The notes under the pieces were generated by a model. That model made no database searches, was not told where the DNA came from, and saw nothing but the letters and a program-made list of their open reading frames with translations. From an uncultured Bacteroidales bacterium (GTDB lineage Bacteria; Bacteroidota; Bacteroidia; Bacteroidales; Muribaculaceae): a DNA stretch of 17,740 nt. Positions 1 through 7,718 of the stretch are shown one piece after another. Position 1 is the stretch's first letter, and every line of letters starts with the position of its first letter. The stretch spans positions 1 through 17,740 of the forward strand of contig CAJLWO010000057.1 of assembly GCA_905210435.1 (NCBI GenBank), in the 5' to 3' direction. Both the position numbers and the translations under genes were made by a program.

Positions 1-76
1 AGCGGGGGCGTCTCGCCCCCCGTGGTAACTTTCATCGTATAAGAATAATACCACGAGGGCGAGACGCCCTCGCTCC
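1..76. repeat. Inverted pair of GC-rich hairpins at the left edge, REP-doublet-like
   Basis: Bases 1-27 and 49-74 are inverted copies with a few differences. Each arm is also a hairpin: GGGGGCG-TCT-CGCCCCC on the left and GAGGGCG-AGA-CGCCCTC on the right. The right arm, read on the minus strand, starts with GGAG before its stem. The left arm starts at the window edge, so its leading tetranucleotide is cut. This is the architecture of a REP doublet (BIME) with a core different from the others in the window. It lies downstream of the GH66 gene and could also stop its transcription; that role is inferred. Confidence 0.6.
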
Positions 77-103
77 AGCCACGCTCCATAAATAAACAAT
101 ATT

Positions 104-155
104 GAATCGCGTCCCTACAAATTCGGTCCGTATTTTTGAGTTCTGCAACACCCTC
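104..155. repeat. Right half of a type I REP shell with terminal repeat
   Basis: These 52 bases are nearly the same as 10545-10596, the right half of the complete element at 10421-10596. They comprise a half REP palindrome ending in CTAC (104-118), a spacer, and the terminal repeat AGTTCTGCAACACCCTC at 139-155. The matching left half of the palindrome is missing, so this copy is decayed or chimeric, or was interrupted by the hairpin pair at 1-76. Its last base, 155, is also the last base of the GH66 stop codon. Confidence 0.7.
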
Positions 156-2185
156 TATTCAAATACAAGCATCGACCAGTAGCGTAGCGACGGAACCGTG
201 ACCGTGACGGCATTGCCCTGCTGCACGAACGGAAGCTCTACCGGCACACACGCATCGCTGTCAGGCGAAGCCACCCACACGCGCGATACCATCCTGTCAA
301 CATCTATGCTCAGTTTGATATTGGTGGTAAGTTCCGGCTCAGGCTGGTCGGCATTGAGGTCGCGCCAGCTCAGCGAGTTTACTTTGCGGAAATTCAACAG
401 ATGATATACGAGCTGGCCCTTCTGCGTCTCGGTACCGCGCACTACAATCCTGCGAGGCTGCGGACCTTTCTGATAGTTCCACACGCTCACAGCCGGGGTA
501 TCCTCCATCGGCGTGATATTCGGCGTAAGCTCACGCTTGGTGTCGTAAATCAGCGTTTCGTATGCAGTGGCGAAGTCATAATACCTTGTTATAGATTCCG
601 TAAGCCCCGCACCGATGCGCAGATTGGTATTGGGGAAATACTCATTGCAAAGCATATTGCCCCCCGAACCAAGTTCAAGATGTCCGGCACCGAGAGCGAA
701 TATACATGCATCCGTAAGCAATACGCCGTGCGGATTGAACTCCTTCCCCCAGTTGTTTTTGCCATAATCATAGTTCATATAGTTGGCGAATACAGTGCGC
801 ACCGTGTTGCGCGACGCTTTGTTGTTGTCAAACACAATCCAGTACAGATCCATGAACGAATGCGTATCGGCCCAGCATTCATTGTAGCACACGTCAATCA
901 CACCCGACGAAGCAATGCCCGAAGCACCGTATTTCGACACGCTGTTCATGATAAGCCTCTTGTCAGGATGTCCGTTCTTAAGAGCTTTCAGCAACGACGG
1001 AAACCTGTCGCAAAGGTTGAAACGGTTGCCCCAGTAGTCGTATGTATCGTCGCCGCGGTATCCCACCTGGTCTACCTGAAACCCGTCGAAATCGAGATTG
1101 CCATACACCTCGCGGTTGCGCCCTATGAGGTAAGCCTGCCATTCGGCGTTTCCGGGGTCGACGAACGATATGTCGCTCTTCCAGTCGCTTGGGAGAGAGT
1201 GGCGGTCCTTTTGCGAATGATTGGGGTCACGGTAATAATACCATTCCTCTTTCACACCGTCGGCAGCCGCACCCGCATTTTCCAACGCCCCGAAACCGAG
1301 ATTGTAGAAAAACGACTCCATATTGAACGCATGCTGCACCTCGATATTCTTCTTGACCACTTCCAGCGACACCTCACGCCGGGCTATATCCGTGTAGACC
1401 GCATCGCCGCAAAAAGGCTTGTGATGGCTCAGGTGCCAGTCCTGGAACTGCACGGCATTTATATGCCGGCGATTGAGAAACGCTATGTCACCCGTGACTC
1501 CGTCAAGCCTTGACGGCTCATACCATGCCGTATAACCGTAACGCGGAAATCGCTTCCAGTCCGACGACACATCCACTCCGATTGAGCCGTGGATATGCTC
1601 GTTGCCGTCGGCATCGGTTGAATATACATCCACAAGATACCCCTCGAAATCATCGGCCGGAGGAGTCCAGGCCCACCATTCCTGCACCAGCGGGTGCTCC
1701 GCAATCACGTCTGCGCCGCGGCGGTAACGCACCGTCGCCCCGGGCACATCCCTGAACTTGGAAGCCTGTATCCATACCTCCTGACCCGGCACATACCGGG
1801 CCTTGTCTGTCCATAAGTCAAACTCATCAATCGATGATACTCCTGCCGGACGTTTTACCTCCTGTGACACATCTATTTTATCCGGCGAGTCCAGAAGCCG
1901 GGAATAGACATTCCCCTCGTTGCCGAGGTCTTTGTTACCGGCCGGCCCCAGACGCAAGGGCGTACCCCCATCGCCTTTATCCGAAATGCAGAAATACGTT
2001 CCGTCAGCCACATTCAGCGTAGCTACATGGAAACTTCCGTCAGGCATAGCCGTCATCGGTACGGCCGATACCGGAGGCCACTGCATGTTTTTATCACCCG
2101 TGGCTATCTCAAGTGACTGGGCGCTGGCAATGTTGGCGGCCGCCAGCATGGCCGGAACTATGAGCAGTCTGCGAAATCCGTTCAT
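155..2185 (-). CDS. Secreted GH66 endo-dextranase-type glycoside hydrolase
   Basis: A 676-residue protein with a signal peptide (residues 1-22, ending in SAQ). It resembles glycoside hydrolase family 66, which includes endo-dextranases and cycloisomaltooligosaccharide glucanotransferases acting on alpha-1,6-glucans. The family nucleophile motif is visible as FDGFQVDQVG, with Asp372 as the likely nucleophile, and the acid/base motif as YNECW, with Glu436. Both residues are present, so the enzyme should be active. Residues 27-110 form an accessory N-terminal domain reminiscent of the SusE/F fold; residues 120-205 look Ig-like; the TIM barrel runs from about 210 to 550; a beta-rich C-terminal domain follows. 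I see no CBM35 insertion of the kind found in cyclising enzymes, so dextranase is more likely. The start codon overlaps the upstream SusE/F-like gene (ATGA), implying translational coupling. Confidence 0.88.
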   Translation of the reverse strand: MNGFRRLLIVPAMLAAANIASAQSLEIATGDKNMQWPPVSAVPMTAMPDGSFHVATLNVADGTYFCISDKGDGGTPLRLGPAGNKDLGNEGNVYSRLLDSPDKIDVSQEVKRPAGVSSIDEFDLWTDKARYVPGQEVWIQASKFRDVPGATVRYRRGADVIAEHPLVQEWWAWTPPADDFEGYLVDVYSTDADGNEHIHGSIGVDVSSDWKRFPRYGYTAWYEPSRLDGVTGDIAFLNRRHINAVQFQDWHLSHHKPFCGDAVYTDIARREVSLEVVKKNIEVQHAFNMESFFYNLGFGALENAGAAADGVKEEWYYYRDPNHSQKDRHSLPSDWKSDISFVDPGNAEWQAYLIGRNREVYGNLDFDGFQVDQVGYRGDDTYDYWGNRFNLCDRFPSLLKALKNGHPDKRLIMNSVSKYGASGIASSGVIDVCYNECWADTHSFMDLYWIVFDNNKASRNTVRTVFANYMNYDYGKNNWGKEFNPHGVLLTDACIFALGAGHLELGSGGNMLCNEYFPNTNLRIGAGLTESITRYYDFATAYETLIYDTKRELTPNITPMEDTPAVSVWNYQKGPQPRRIVVRGTETQKGQLVYHLLNFRKVNSLSWRDLNADQPEPELTTNIKLSIDVDRMVSRVWVASPDSDACVPVELPFVQQGNAVTVTVPSLRYWSMLVFE

Positions 2186-3501
2186 CTTACTATGAGTTTA
2201 AATGTTTTCAAATCAACCACAACGATATATATGCCGGGAGCAACCGTCGTGCGGGCCGACGTGGATATGACCCGGCCATATACATCGGCCACGGAGACAT
2301 GTCCGTACTCCCCTTCCACTACTATGTCACATCCCTCTGCATAGACTCTGACACCGGAATCAACTGTCATATTCTCCGTCCCGGTGACATTCATCATAGC
2401 CGACACCGACGGGATATTGCCGCTGAAATCGACCATCACGTTATAATTCCCTGTCTGGCCGACCGTATAACTGTTACCGTGCATGGGAGCTACATTACCT
2501 GTGGCGCCCGACGATATGTCGACATCGGTATTCGGACTGAAACAATACTCATCCGAGCATGACTCATCGGCATAAAGTTTGTAATAATTACCCTTTTCCA
2601 TATACACCTGCCCGGAAAAACGCTCTCCGTCGCCCATGGCCGTCTGCAACGGTGTTACCTTGCCGTCAAGCGAACGCACGAACAGACGCTTCGGCACCGC
2701 GCCGAAATACAGATGACGTCCGTTGCGGTCGGCTGCTACCACATAACGCCCCGGTGAAGCCGTGAATGCTCCGGCAAGGGAGGGACCTGCATCCGACGAT
2801 ACCGTCACCGACGGCTCCTGCATATTGAACCGCAACGTGTACCGTCCGCTATGCGGCACAATGAATTTATGGTCATTCTCACCGTTTTCGTTATATATAA
2901 GCCCGTGGCGACCGTCTGTGAACACCTCGTCGTGAGCAGGAGCATTGTAGCACGGCGACCAGTTGTTCCCTTTAAGAAACTTTATTTCGCCGGCCTGAAG
3001 CAATCCTGTCCATTCCACTACGCCCTCGTCATCGGCAAATACCGGGATATTCTGCGACGGACTCCCCCATCCGCGCACTGCGGTTCCGACCATCAGTATG
3101 ACGGGGCGGCGGAACTTCAGAGTCATGGGATTAACCGACATGTTGGCGATGATGCGGCATTCCCCGGCCTCAGGATTCCAGAACTTGAAGTCATAACGCC
3201 CCTGACCCGAGGAATTGTCGACCAACGTATATGTCTGCTCCGATTCTACGCGCTGGTTTTCATTCTCAGCCACAAGTGAGGAATTATAGTCGCCAAGACG
3301 GTTGAGGAACTTGAACTCGCCCTCACCTAAATAGCCGTCCCAAAGGAACGTACCGTAACCTATCGAGACCATCTCTTCAGGCAGGTCGGCAGTCCATTGA
3401 CCGTCAGTGGCGGCAGGCCCGACAATATATAGGTGGTTCATGTCGACAGCCGTGGCACACGCGGCTATCGACAAAGATATAAACAGTTGAAAAAATCTCA
3501 T
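2182..3501 (-). CDS. SusE/SusF-like glycan-binding protein with C-terminal sorting-like tail
   Basis: A 439-residue exported protein. The N-terminus is hydrophobic and carries a possible lipobox (IAAC, Cys15), although signal peptidase I cleavage is also possible. Repeated beta-rich modules at about 23-130, 133-235 and 245-370 have SusE/F features: LYIVGPA, a GEFKFLN strand, VILMVGTAVRGW and GEIKFLKGNNW. In the starch system such modules bind glycan at the cell surface. Residues 380-439 resemble a Por-secretion/type A sorting tail, with VADVYGRVIST and APGIYIVVVD and a final LIVR. The gene lies 45 bases after the other SusE/F-like gene and overlaps the GH66 start by four bases, so the likely ligand is the GH66 substrate, an alpha-1,6-glucan. 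Ligand identity is inferred. Confidence 0.75.
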   Translation of the reverse strand: MRFFQLFISLSIAACATAVDMNHLYIVGPAATDGQWTADLPEEMVSIGYGTFLWDGYLGEGEFKFLNRLGDYNSSLVAENENQRVESEQTYTLVDNSSGQGRYDFKFWNPEAGECRIIANMSVNPMTLKFRRPVILMVGTAVRGWGSPSQNIPVFADDEGVVEWTGLLQAGEIKFLKGNNWSPCYNAPAHDEVFTDGRHGLIYNENGENDHKFIVPHSGRYTLRFNMQEPSVTVSSDAGPSLAGAFTASPGRYVVAADRNGRHLYFGAVPKRLFVRSLDGKVTPLQTAMGDGERFSGQVYMEKGNYYKLYADESCSDEYCFSPNTDVDISSGATGNVAPMHGNSYTVGQTGNYNVMVDFSGNIPSVSAMMNVTGTENMTVDSGVRVYAEGCDIVVEGEYGHVSVADVYGRVISTSARTTVAPGIYIVVVDLKTFKLIVR

Positions 3502-3546
3502 TGTATGATTATTGGGTGGATGCTGTTGAAGCGATTAGACAATCTC

Positions 3547-4434
3547 TTAAAATATTATTTTCTGTGCTTTGCCACCGGATACCTTGATTACCAGAGCACC
3601 TTTTTCGGGATTTGTCACACGCATACCCTGCATATTGTAATAGACAGCTTCCACCGATGCGTCGGCCTCTATTTCAGCCACGCCAGCTGATGACGGAAGG
3701 ATACTGATTGTATTGTCGACAATATTGGCTGTAACATCATACTTTCCGGCGGTCGTGATTTCCCACTGGTTGTCGCCGTCGGCATTAAGTATCATCTTCG
3801 TCGCGTCGTTAGCATCGCGGAAATACCAGTATTTGCCGTTCCATGTTCCGGCACCCTTGATAGCCCAGTTTATTTTAAATACTCCGGCATTCATCATTTC
3901 GTCCTTGGCAGTGAATACGTATGGCTCTGCTGCATTTTGACGCATGACGTGTCCCTGGTCACAGCTATAGTTTGACTCGAATGTGCTGCCTACCATAAAC
4001 AGCGCGCAATACGGGATATGCGTCTGCTGGTATTCCGACTTCACTATTGTTGCGGTGAGTGACTCGGTGTCGACATTAATGAGATAGTTGGCACTCTCGG
4101 CCACATGTATTTTATTATCATCTCCGTCCACCATCAGCGATACTTTCCCTTCTGCATCAGGGGTAGCGTTTGCCGAGACCGAATGAAATTCTTTATTGCC
4201 GAAATCGTATGTAGTGAGAAATTTGAAATCTTTGTCTGCTTCAAGGTATACGGTCCCGGTATAGACCTTGTCATTTTCCGCAGTCGCTACAAGTGCGGTA
4301 GCATCGTCAAGCGACCATCCGTAAGATAAAGCATCCCCTGCAAGAAAAAGCAGGTCCTGACGGTTCTGAGCATTCACGGTAGAGGCACCTGCAAGCATAA
4401 TGGCGCCGATTGTTAGTCTGGTAAAGATTTTCAT
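3547..4434 (-). CDS. SusE/SusF-like secreted protein, first gene of the GH66 operon
   Basis: A 295-residue protein with a clear signal peptide (MKIFTRLTIGAIML, cleavage near VNAQ at 20-23). I chose the ATG at 4434; the longer frame to 4464 would need TTG and would put a charged stretch before the signal. Two beta-rich modules (about 27-133 and 141-246) have SusE/F-type strands such as DKDFKFLTTYD and VFKINWAIKG, followed by an aromatic-rich WNGKYWYF segment that could contact sugar. Residues 257-295 form the short C-terminal motif common on secreted Bacteroidales proteins (VYYNMQGMRVTNPEKG, then VIKVSGGKAQK), which resembles a degenerate sorting domain. It precedes the larger SusE/F-like gene and the GH66 gene in the same operon. 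The glycan bound is not shown by the sequence. Confidence 0.7.
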   Translation of the reverse strand: MKIFTRLTIGAIMLAGASTVNAQNRQDLLFLAGDALSYGWSLDDATALVATAENDKVYTGTVYLEADKDFKFLTTYDFGNKEFHSVSANATPDAEGKVSLMVDGDDNKIHVAESANYLINVDTESLTATIVKSEYQQTHIPYCALFMVGSTFESNYSCDQGHVMRQNAAEPYVFTAKDEMMNAGVFKINWAIKGAGTWNGKYWYFRDANDATKMILNADGDNQWEITTAGKYDVTANIVDNTISILPSSAGVAEIEADASVEAVYYNMQGMRVTNPEKGALVIKVSGGKAQKIIF

Positions 4435-4644
4435 AAGTTTATATTTAAAGTTAAGTATCTCCAAAAAAATGACAATACAAAATTAACATAGAAATATCCG
4501 AAATTTACATCAAAATGCGACAATGGAGTAAATATGTAGTCAACGCACCTGCATTTATATCAATAACATCCTAATAACCATCAGTTTACCATTCAACCTC
4601 AACCGCAAAAATATAGTAATTGAAATGCCCGTATACATGCAGCG

Positions 4645-4680
4645 AGGCGATTGACCGATAGCTATATCGGTCAATCGCCT
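4645..4680. repeat. Perfect 16-bp inverted repeat with 4-base loop
   Basis: AGGCGATTGACCGATA at 4645-4660 is followed by GCTA and by its exact reverse complement at 4665-4680. There is no T-tract on either side, so it is not a textbook terminator. It lacks the GTAG prefix of the REP-like palindromes. It could be a terminator-like hairpin for the DUF4332 remnant or a protein-binding site. Confidence 0.7.
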
Positions 4681-4706
4681 GCAATATAAAACTACAGTGG
4701 CTAATA

Positions 4707-4729
4707 GTAGCCGCGGTTTGTAACCGCGG
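4707..4729 (+). repeat. Single GTAG palindrome (REP-like)
   Basis: GTAG (4707-4710) is followed directly by the hairpin CCGCGGTT-TGT-AACCGCGG (4711-4729), a perfect eight-base-pair stem. The layout matches the REP-like units at 9778, 9909, 10469 and 13451, but the core is different. Confidence 0.55.
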
Positions 4730-4766
4730 AAAAATCGGTAAAAAAATCCCTCCCGACAACACTATA

Positions 4767-4988
4767 TCAGTATGTCATCACGGGAGCAATCTCCTTGGCC
4801 TGCTCTATCATACGCTCTATTTCCGACACAGCAGGCACGCGGTTGCAAAAATTTTTTGCATCGTTGACTTCGACAAGGCGTTCATGCAGATTTGCAGCCA
4901 CACGATGACGCAACTCCTTGACGGTATCCACTCCGGCAGCTTCGAGCAATTCGGCAAACTGTCCTGCCACTCCTTTGATTCGGAACAA
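4767..4988 (-). pseudogene. DUF4332 (helix-hairpin-helix) C-terminal remnant
   Basis: The 73-residue frame matches the second half of the small DUF4332 proteins common in Bacteroidales: FRIKGVAGQFAELLEAAG (helix-hairpin-helix-like), VDTVKELRHRVAANL, then a tail ending VMTY. These proteins are usually about 130 residues with two helix-hairpin-helix units; the first is absent here. The frame opens only at a TTG (4986-4988) inside a T-rich run, and an in-frame TGA lies just upstream. The preceding frame (4988-5053, with MPEDF) would join it if the T-run were one base longer. This suggests a frameshifted, truncated gene, or alternatively a sequencing error in the homopolymer. The upstream sequence does not encode a recognisable first unit, so a true truncation is favoured. 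Confidence 0.65.
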
Positions 4989-5060
4989 AAATCTTCAGGC
5001 ATTTTATGTAATTTCGCACTTGACTGTTTAATCTGTATATCCCCATAAGTCACTTATAAT

Positions 5061-5091
5061 TTTGAACAGTTGCCTAAAATTAGTAGCTTTG
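5061..5091 (+). promoter_or_regulatory. Bacteroidetes-type promoter of the alpha/beta hydrolase gene
   Basis: TTTG at 5061-5064 and TAGCTTTG at 5084-5091 are separated by 19 bases, matching the Bacteroidetes -33/-7 consensus (TTTG, TAnnTTTG). The start codon is 34 bases downstream, leaving a short AT-rich leader. Confidence 0.75.
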
Positions 5092-5125
5092 CAGCAAAAG
5101 ATTGATATTAGAATTTAAATTAAAT

Positions 5126-6061
5126 ATGAGAAAAACTGTATCAGCCCTGATTTTTTGCATGGTGTCATTTATGTCATCATGGGCTTCCGGCAAGACAACC
5201 GAGATTTACAACATCGCCGGAAACGACACACTGCGTCTCGACTTCTACCCTGCGGCATCACCCGCGCCCTCTCCCGTAATGATTTTTGCTTTCGGTGGAG
5301 GATTTAAAGGTGGCGACAGAGCCTACAGCTCCTATATCCACATGTTTGAATACCTGACCCGCAACGGCGTGGCAGTCGTATCGGTCGACTACCGCACTCT
5401 GCTGAAAGACGTTCCCGCACAAGAAATGATGACACCCGAAGGCTTCAAGTCTCATCTCGCATCGGCCATACAGGCCGCCACCACCGACTTCCTCACAGCC
5501 ACCGGCTATGTCATATCAAAATCTTCACAGTGGAATATCGACCCTGACCTGATTTTCGCATGCGGCTCGAGTGCCGGAGCCATAACCGTACTCCAGGCCG
5601 AAGACACATTGTGCAACGACAAGATATATTACGCCGGCGTCAGCCTTCCCCACAATTTCAATTACGCAGGTGTCATATCGATGGCCGGAGCCGTATGCTC
5701 CGACGGAGCGCCGCAGTGGCAGATGACTCCATGCCCCATCCTGCTGTTCCACGGCGACGCCGACTGCGTGGTGCCCTTCGAGAAAGCCACTTTGGGCGAC
5801 TTCGGACTCTGGGGCTCCAAATCCATAAGCACAGCTCTCAGACAGAAAGAGATTCCCCACGCTTTCCACCGCTTCAACGGCGCGTCACATGAGATAGCTA
5901 TCACGCCGTGCACTGAATATTGCGGCGAAATCTATGATTTTATACGAGCCGTATGCAACCGCACGTTCAATAAAATCGAAGAAACCGTATCGTCCGTACC
6001 AGGCCTCAACGGCTACAAAACCGACTTCACCATCGTCGACTATATCAAATCCAACTTATGA
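5126..6061 (+). CDS. Secreted alpha/beta hydrolase (esterase/lipase-like)
   Basis: A 311-residue protein from the ATG at 5126; the frame extends upstream only through a TTG at 5102, which would put residues before the signal peptide (1-21, ending WASG). The alpha/beta hydrolase hallmarks are present: an oxyanion segment FGGGFKGG (56-63), a nucleophile elbow CGSSAG (146-151, Ser149), an acid in HGDADCVVP (Asp213) and a histidine in GASHEIA (His255). This fits the esterase/feruloyl-esterase-like group, periplasmic or outer-membrane facing. The substrate cannot be read from sequence; deacylation of plant or host glycan esters is one possibility given the neighbouring GH66 operon, but the two are on opposite strands with separate promoters. 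The 3' end overlaps that of the antiporter gene by six bases. Confidence 0.8.
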   Translation: MRKTVSALIFCMVSFMSSWASGKTTEIYNIAGNDTLRLDFYPAASPAPSPVMIFAFGGGFKGGDRAYSSYIHMFEYLTRNGVAVVSVDYRTLLKDVPAQEMMTPEGFKSHLASAIQAATTDFLTATGYVISKSSQWNIDPDLIFACGSSAGAITVLQAEDTLCNDKIYYAGVSLPHNFNYAGVISMAGAVCSDGAPQWQMTPCPILLFHGDADCVVPFEKATLGDFGLWGSKSISTALRQKEIPHAFHRFNGASHEIAITPCTEYCGEIYDFIRAVCNRTFNKIEETVSSVPGLNGYKTDFTIVDYIKSNL

Positions 6062-7540
6062 GACTTCCTGCATCAGCAGCAATGTATCCCCCGCAAGAAG
6101 CGCCATAGTGCCGTTGGGCACCATGTATTTGTCGCTGCGCTTTATCATGATTACAAGCGAACCCTGCGGCAGTGACATCGAGCCAAGTGTGTTCCCGTTG
6201 ATGAAATGCTCCTCCGTCAGCACAAGTGTATGGAGCGACGTCGGCATGTCATCGTCAAGCTGTATGCCGAAATCATCGGCCTGTGGTGCCTCTTCCTCCA
6301 CAAGCCCGAGGTGTCGCGCTGCGGCAATCACGGTCGTACCCTGCACAAGCAGTGAGAGAAGTGTGACGAAGAATACGATATTGAATATCTGCGACGCACC
6401 TTCCACTCCGGCCACAACCGGATAGGTGGCAAATATGATAGGCACCGCGCCGCGCAATCCCACCCACGACACAAATGTCTTCGACCGGAGCGTCAGCTTG
6501 CGGAACGGCATCAGCGTAAGAAACACGCTGAGTGGCCTCCCTACCAGTATCATGAAAATTCCTATCATCAGCGACACGGGTGCTACGGCAAGCATCTCCG
6601 CCGGATTGACAAGCAGGCCGAGCATAAGGAAAACCACTATCTGCGACAGCCACGTAAGCCCGTCGACAAACTTCGTTATCCCCTTGCGGTTCGGCAGCGA
6701 GGCATTTCCCACGAATATACCCGTGATATATACGGCGAGATAACCGTTCCCGCCGAGTTCCGATGCCAACGCGAAAGTAAGAAACACCAACGCTATGACA
6801 AGTATGCCTGACATCGAAACGGTCTGCGACGGATCTTCGGCCGCGCCCTTTTTACCACCCATGCGCACGTATACCCTGATAAGCCATTGCGTCAGCTTGC
6901 CCATGGCGGCGCCGGCAAGTCCACCCACGGCAAACTGTAACAGCAGCATCCTGCACAGCCCCCACCCGCTGAGCGAGCCGCTCAGTGTGATGGCGTCGAT
7001 AAGCACAATGGTAATCATGTAGGCCATCGGGTCGTTCGAACCGCTCTCCAGTTCGAGCATCGGACGCAGATTATGCTTAAGCCCCACTTTCTGGCTGCCC
7101 AGAATACCGAACACCGACGCCGAATCGGTCGATGACATCGTGGCCGCAAGCAGCAGCGACGGCAGCAACGCGAAGTGTATATTTGTCCATTCCATCCCCG
7201 ACAGCCACCATATGAACAGTCCGGTGAACAGTGCCGTAAGCACCACTCCGACTGTCGACAGCATAAGCCCCGGAGCTATCACGGGGCGTATCGATGATAT
7301 CCGCGTCGACAGTCCGCCCGAAAACAGTATGATACACAACGCTATCATGCCTATGAACTGGGCGCTGTGCATATCGTTGAACTGTATCCCGAGTCCGTCG
7401 ACCCCGAATCCCATTCCCACGAGAAGAAATATCAGCAGCAACGGCAACCCTATACGGTAACTTGTCTTTCCTATCAGTACTCCGGCTATGAGCAGTATCG
7501 AGCCTGTCATCAGTATGTTCTCGGATGTTATGGCATTCAT
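6056..7540 (-). CDS. CPA1-type K+(Na+)/H+ antiporter with C-terminal RCK_C domain
   Basis: A 494-residue inner-membrane protein from the ATG at 7540 (MNAITSENILMTG). Upstream residues in the open frame are polar and cross the promoter, so the longer start is rejected. About a dozen hydrophobic segments span 8-412. Antiporter motifs include STDSASVFGIL (Asp139), LESGSNDPM with the Asn169-Asp170 pair of electroneutral antiporters, and VGLRGAVPI (360-368). Residues 421-494 form an RCK_C/TrkA-C-like domain (LVLTEEHFINGNTLGSM, then ALLAGDTLLLM), a regulatory domain that in some cation transporters binds nucleotides, including cyclic di-AMP. The NhaP2/CvrA group is the best comparison; those usually carry an extra C-terminal domain, missing here. 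The gene has its own promoter and converges on the hydrolase gene. Confidence 0.87.
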   Translation of the reverse strand: MNAITSENILMTGSILLIAGVLIGKTSYRIGLPLLLIFLLVGMGFGVDGLGIQFNDMHSAQFIGMIALCIILFSGGLSTRISSIRPVIAPGLMLSTVGVVLTALFTGLFIWWLSGMEWTNIHFALLPSLLLAATMSSTDSASVFGILGSQKVGLKHNLRPMLELESGSNDPMAYMITIVLIDAITLSGSLSGWGLCRMLLLQFAVGGLAGAAMGKLTQWLIRVYVRMGGKKGAAEDPSQTVSMSGILVIALVFLTFALASELGGNGYLAVYITGIFVGNASLPNRKGITKFVDGLTWLSQIVVFLMLGLLVNPAEMLAVAPVSLMIGIFMILVGRPLSVFLTLMPFRKLTLRSKTFVSWVGLRGAVPIIFATYPVVAGVEGASQIFNIVFFVTLLSLLVQGTTVIAAARHLGLVEEEAPQADDFGIQLDDDMPTSLHTLVLTEEHFINGNTLGSMSLPQGSLVIMIKRSDKYMVPNGTMALLAGDTLLLMQEVS

Positions 7541-7578
7541 TGGTGGCAGGTATGATATAGTAAGTGATAAATACTGTT

Positions 7579-7610
7579 CAAATATACGAAACACGCGGCG
7601 ATTATACAAA
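7579..7610 (-). promoter_or_regulatory. Promoter of the antiporter gene
   Basis: On the minus strand TTTG (7607-7610) and TATATTTG (7579-7586) are 20 bases apart, as in the Bacteroidetes consensus. The ATG chosen at 7540 lies 38 bases downstream, which supports that start over upstream codons. Confidence 0.7.
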
Positions 7611-7718
7611 TCCGACTCCGTCGGCTGCCGACAATTAAATATGGATACCGGCACTCCCCGCACCCATATTACACCTCAAAAGTCTGAAATGTTCACCGGC
7701 CACTCCCCGGCCTGACCG

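Larger units (their letters stand above)
4435..4766. other. Spacer between the SusE/F operon and the DUF4332 remnant
   Basis: No credible coding frame. The left part (4440-4640) is AT-rich and should hold the promoter of the minus-strand SusE/F-GH66 operon. A -7-like box (TAATTTTG, minus strand, 4478-4485) is present, but the nearest TTTG is 25 bases beyond it, too far for confidence. The right part holds a perfect 16-base-pair palindrome (4645-4680) and a GTAG palindrome (4707-4729), listed separately. Confidence 0.6.

Noticed and set aside
401..1513. Long plus-strand open frame of 370 codons opposite the GH66 gene
   Set aside because: It is antisense to a gene with clear catalytic motifs and its translation shows no domain.
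4478..4514. Candidate promoter of the SusE/F-GH66 operon on the minus strand
   Set aside because: The -7 box TAATTTTG is present, but TTTG lies 25 bases away instead of about 19-20, so it was not listed as a promoter.
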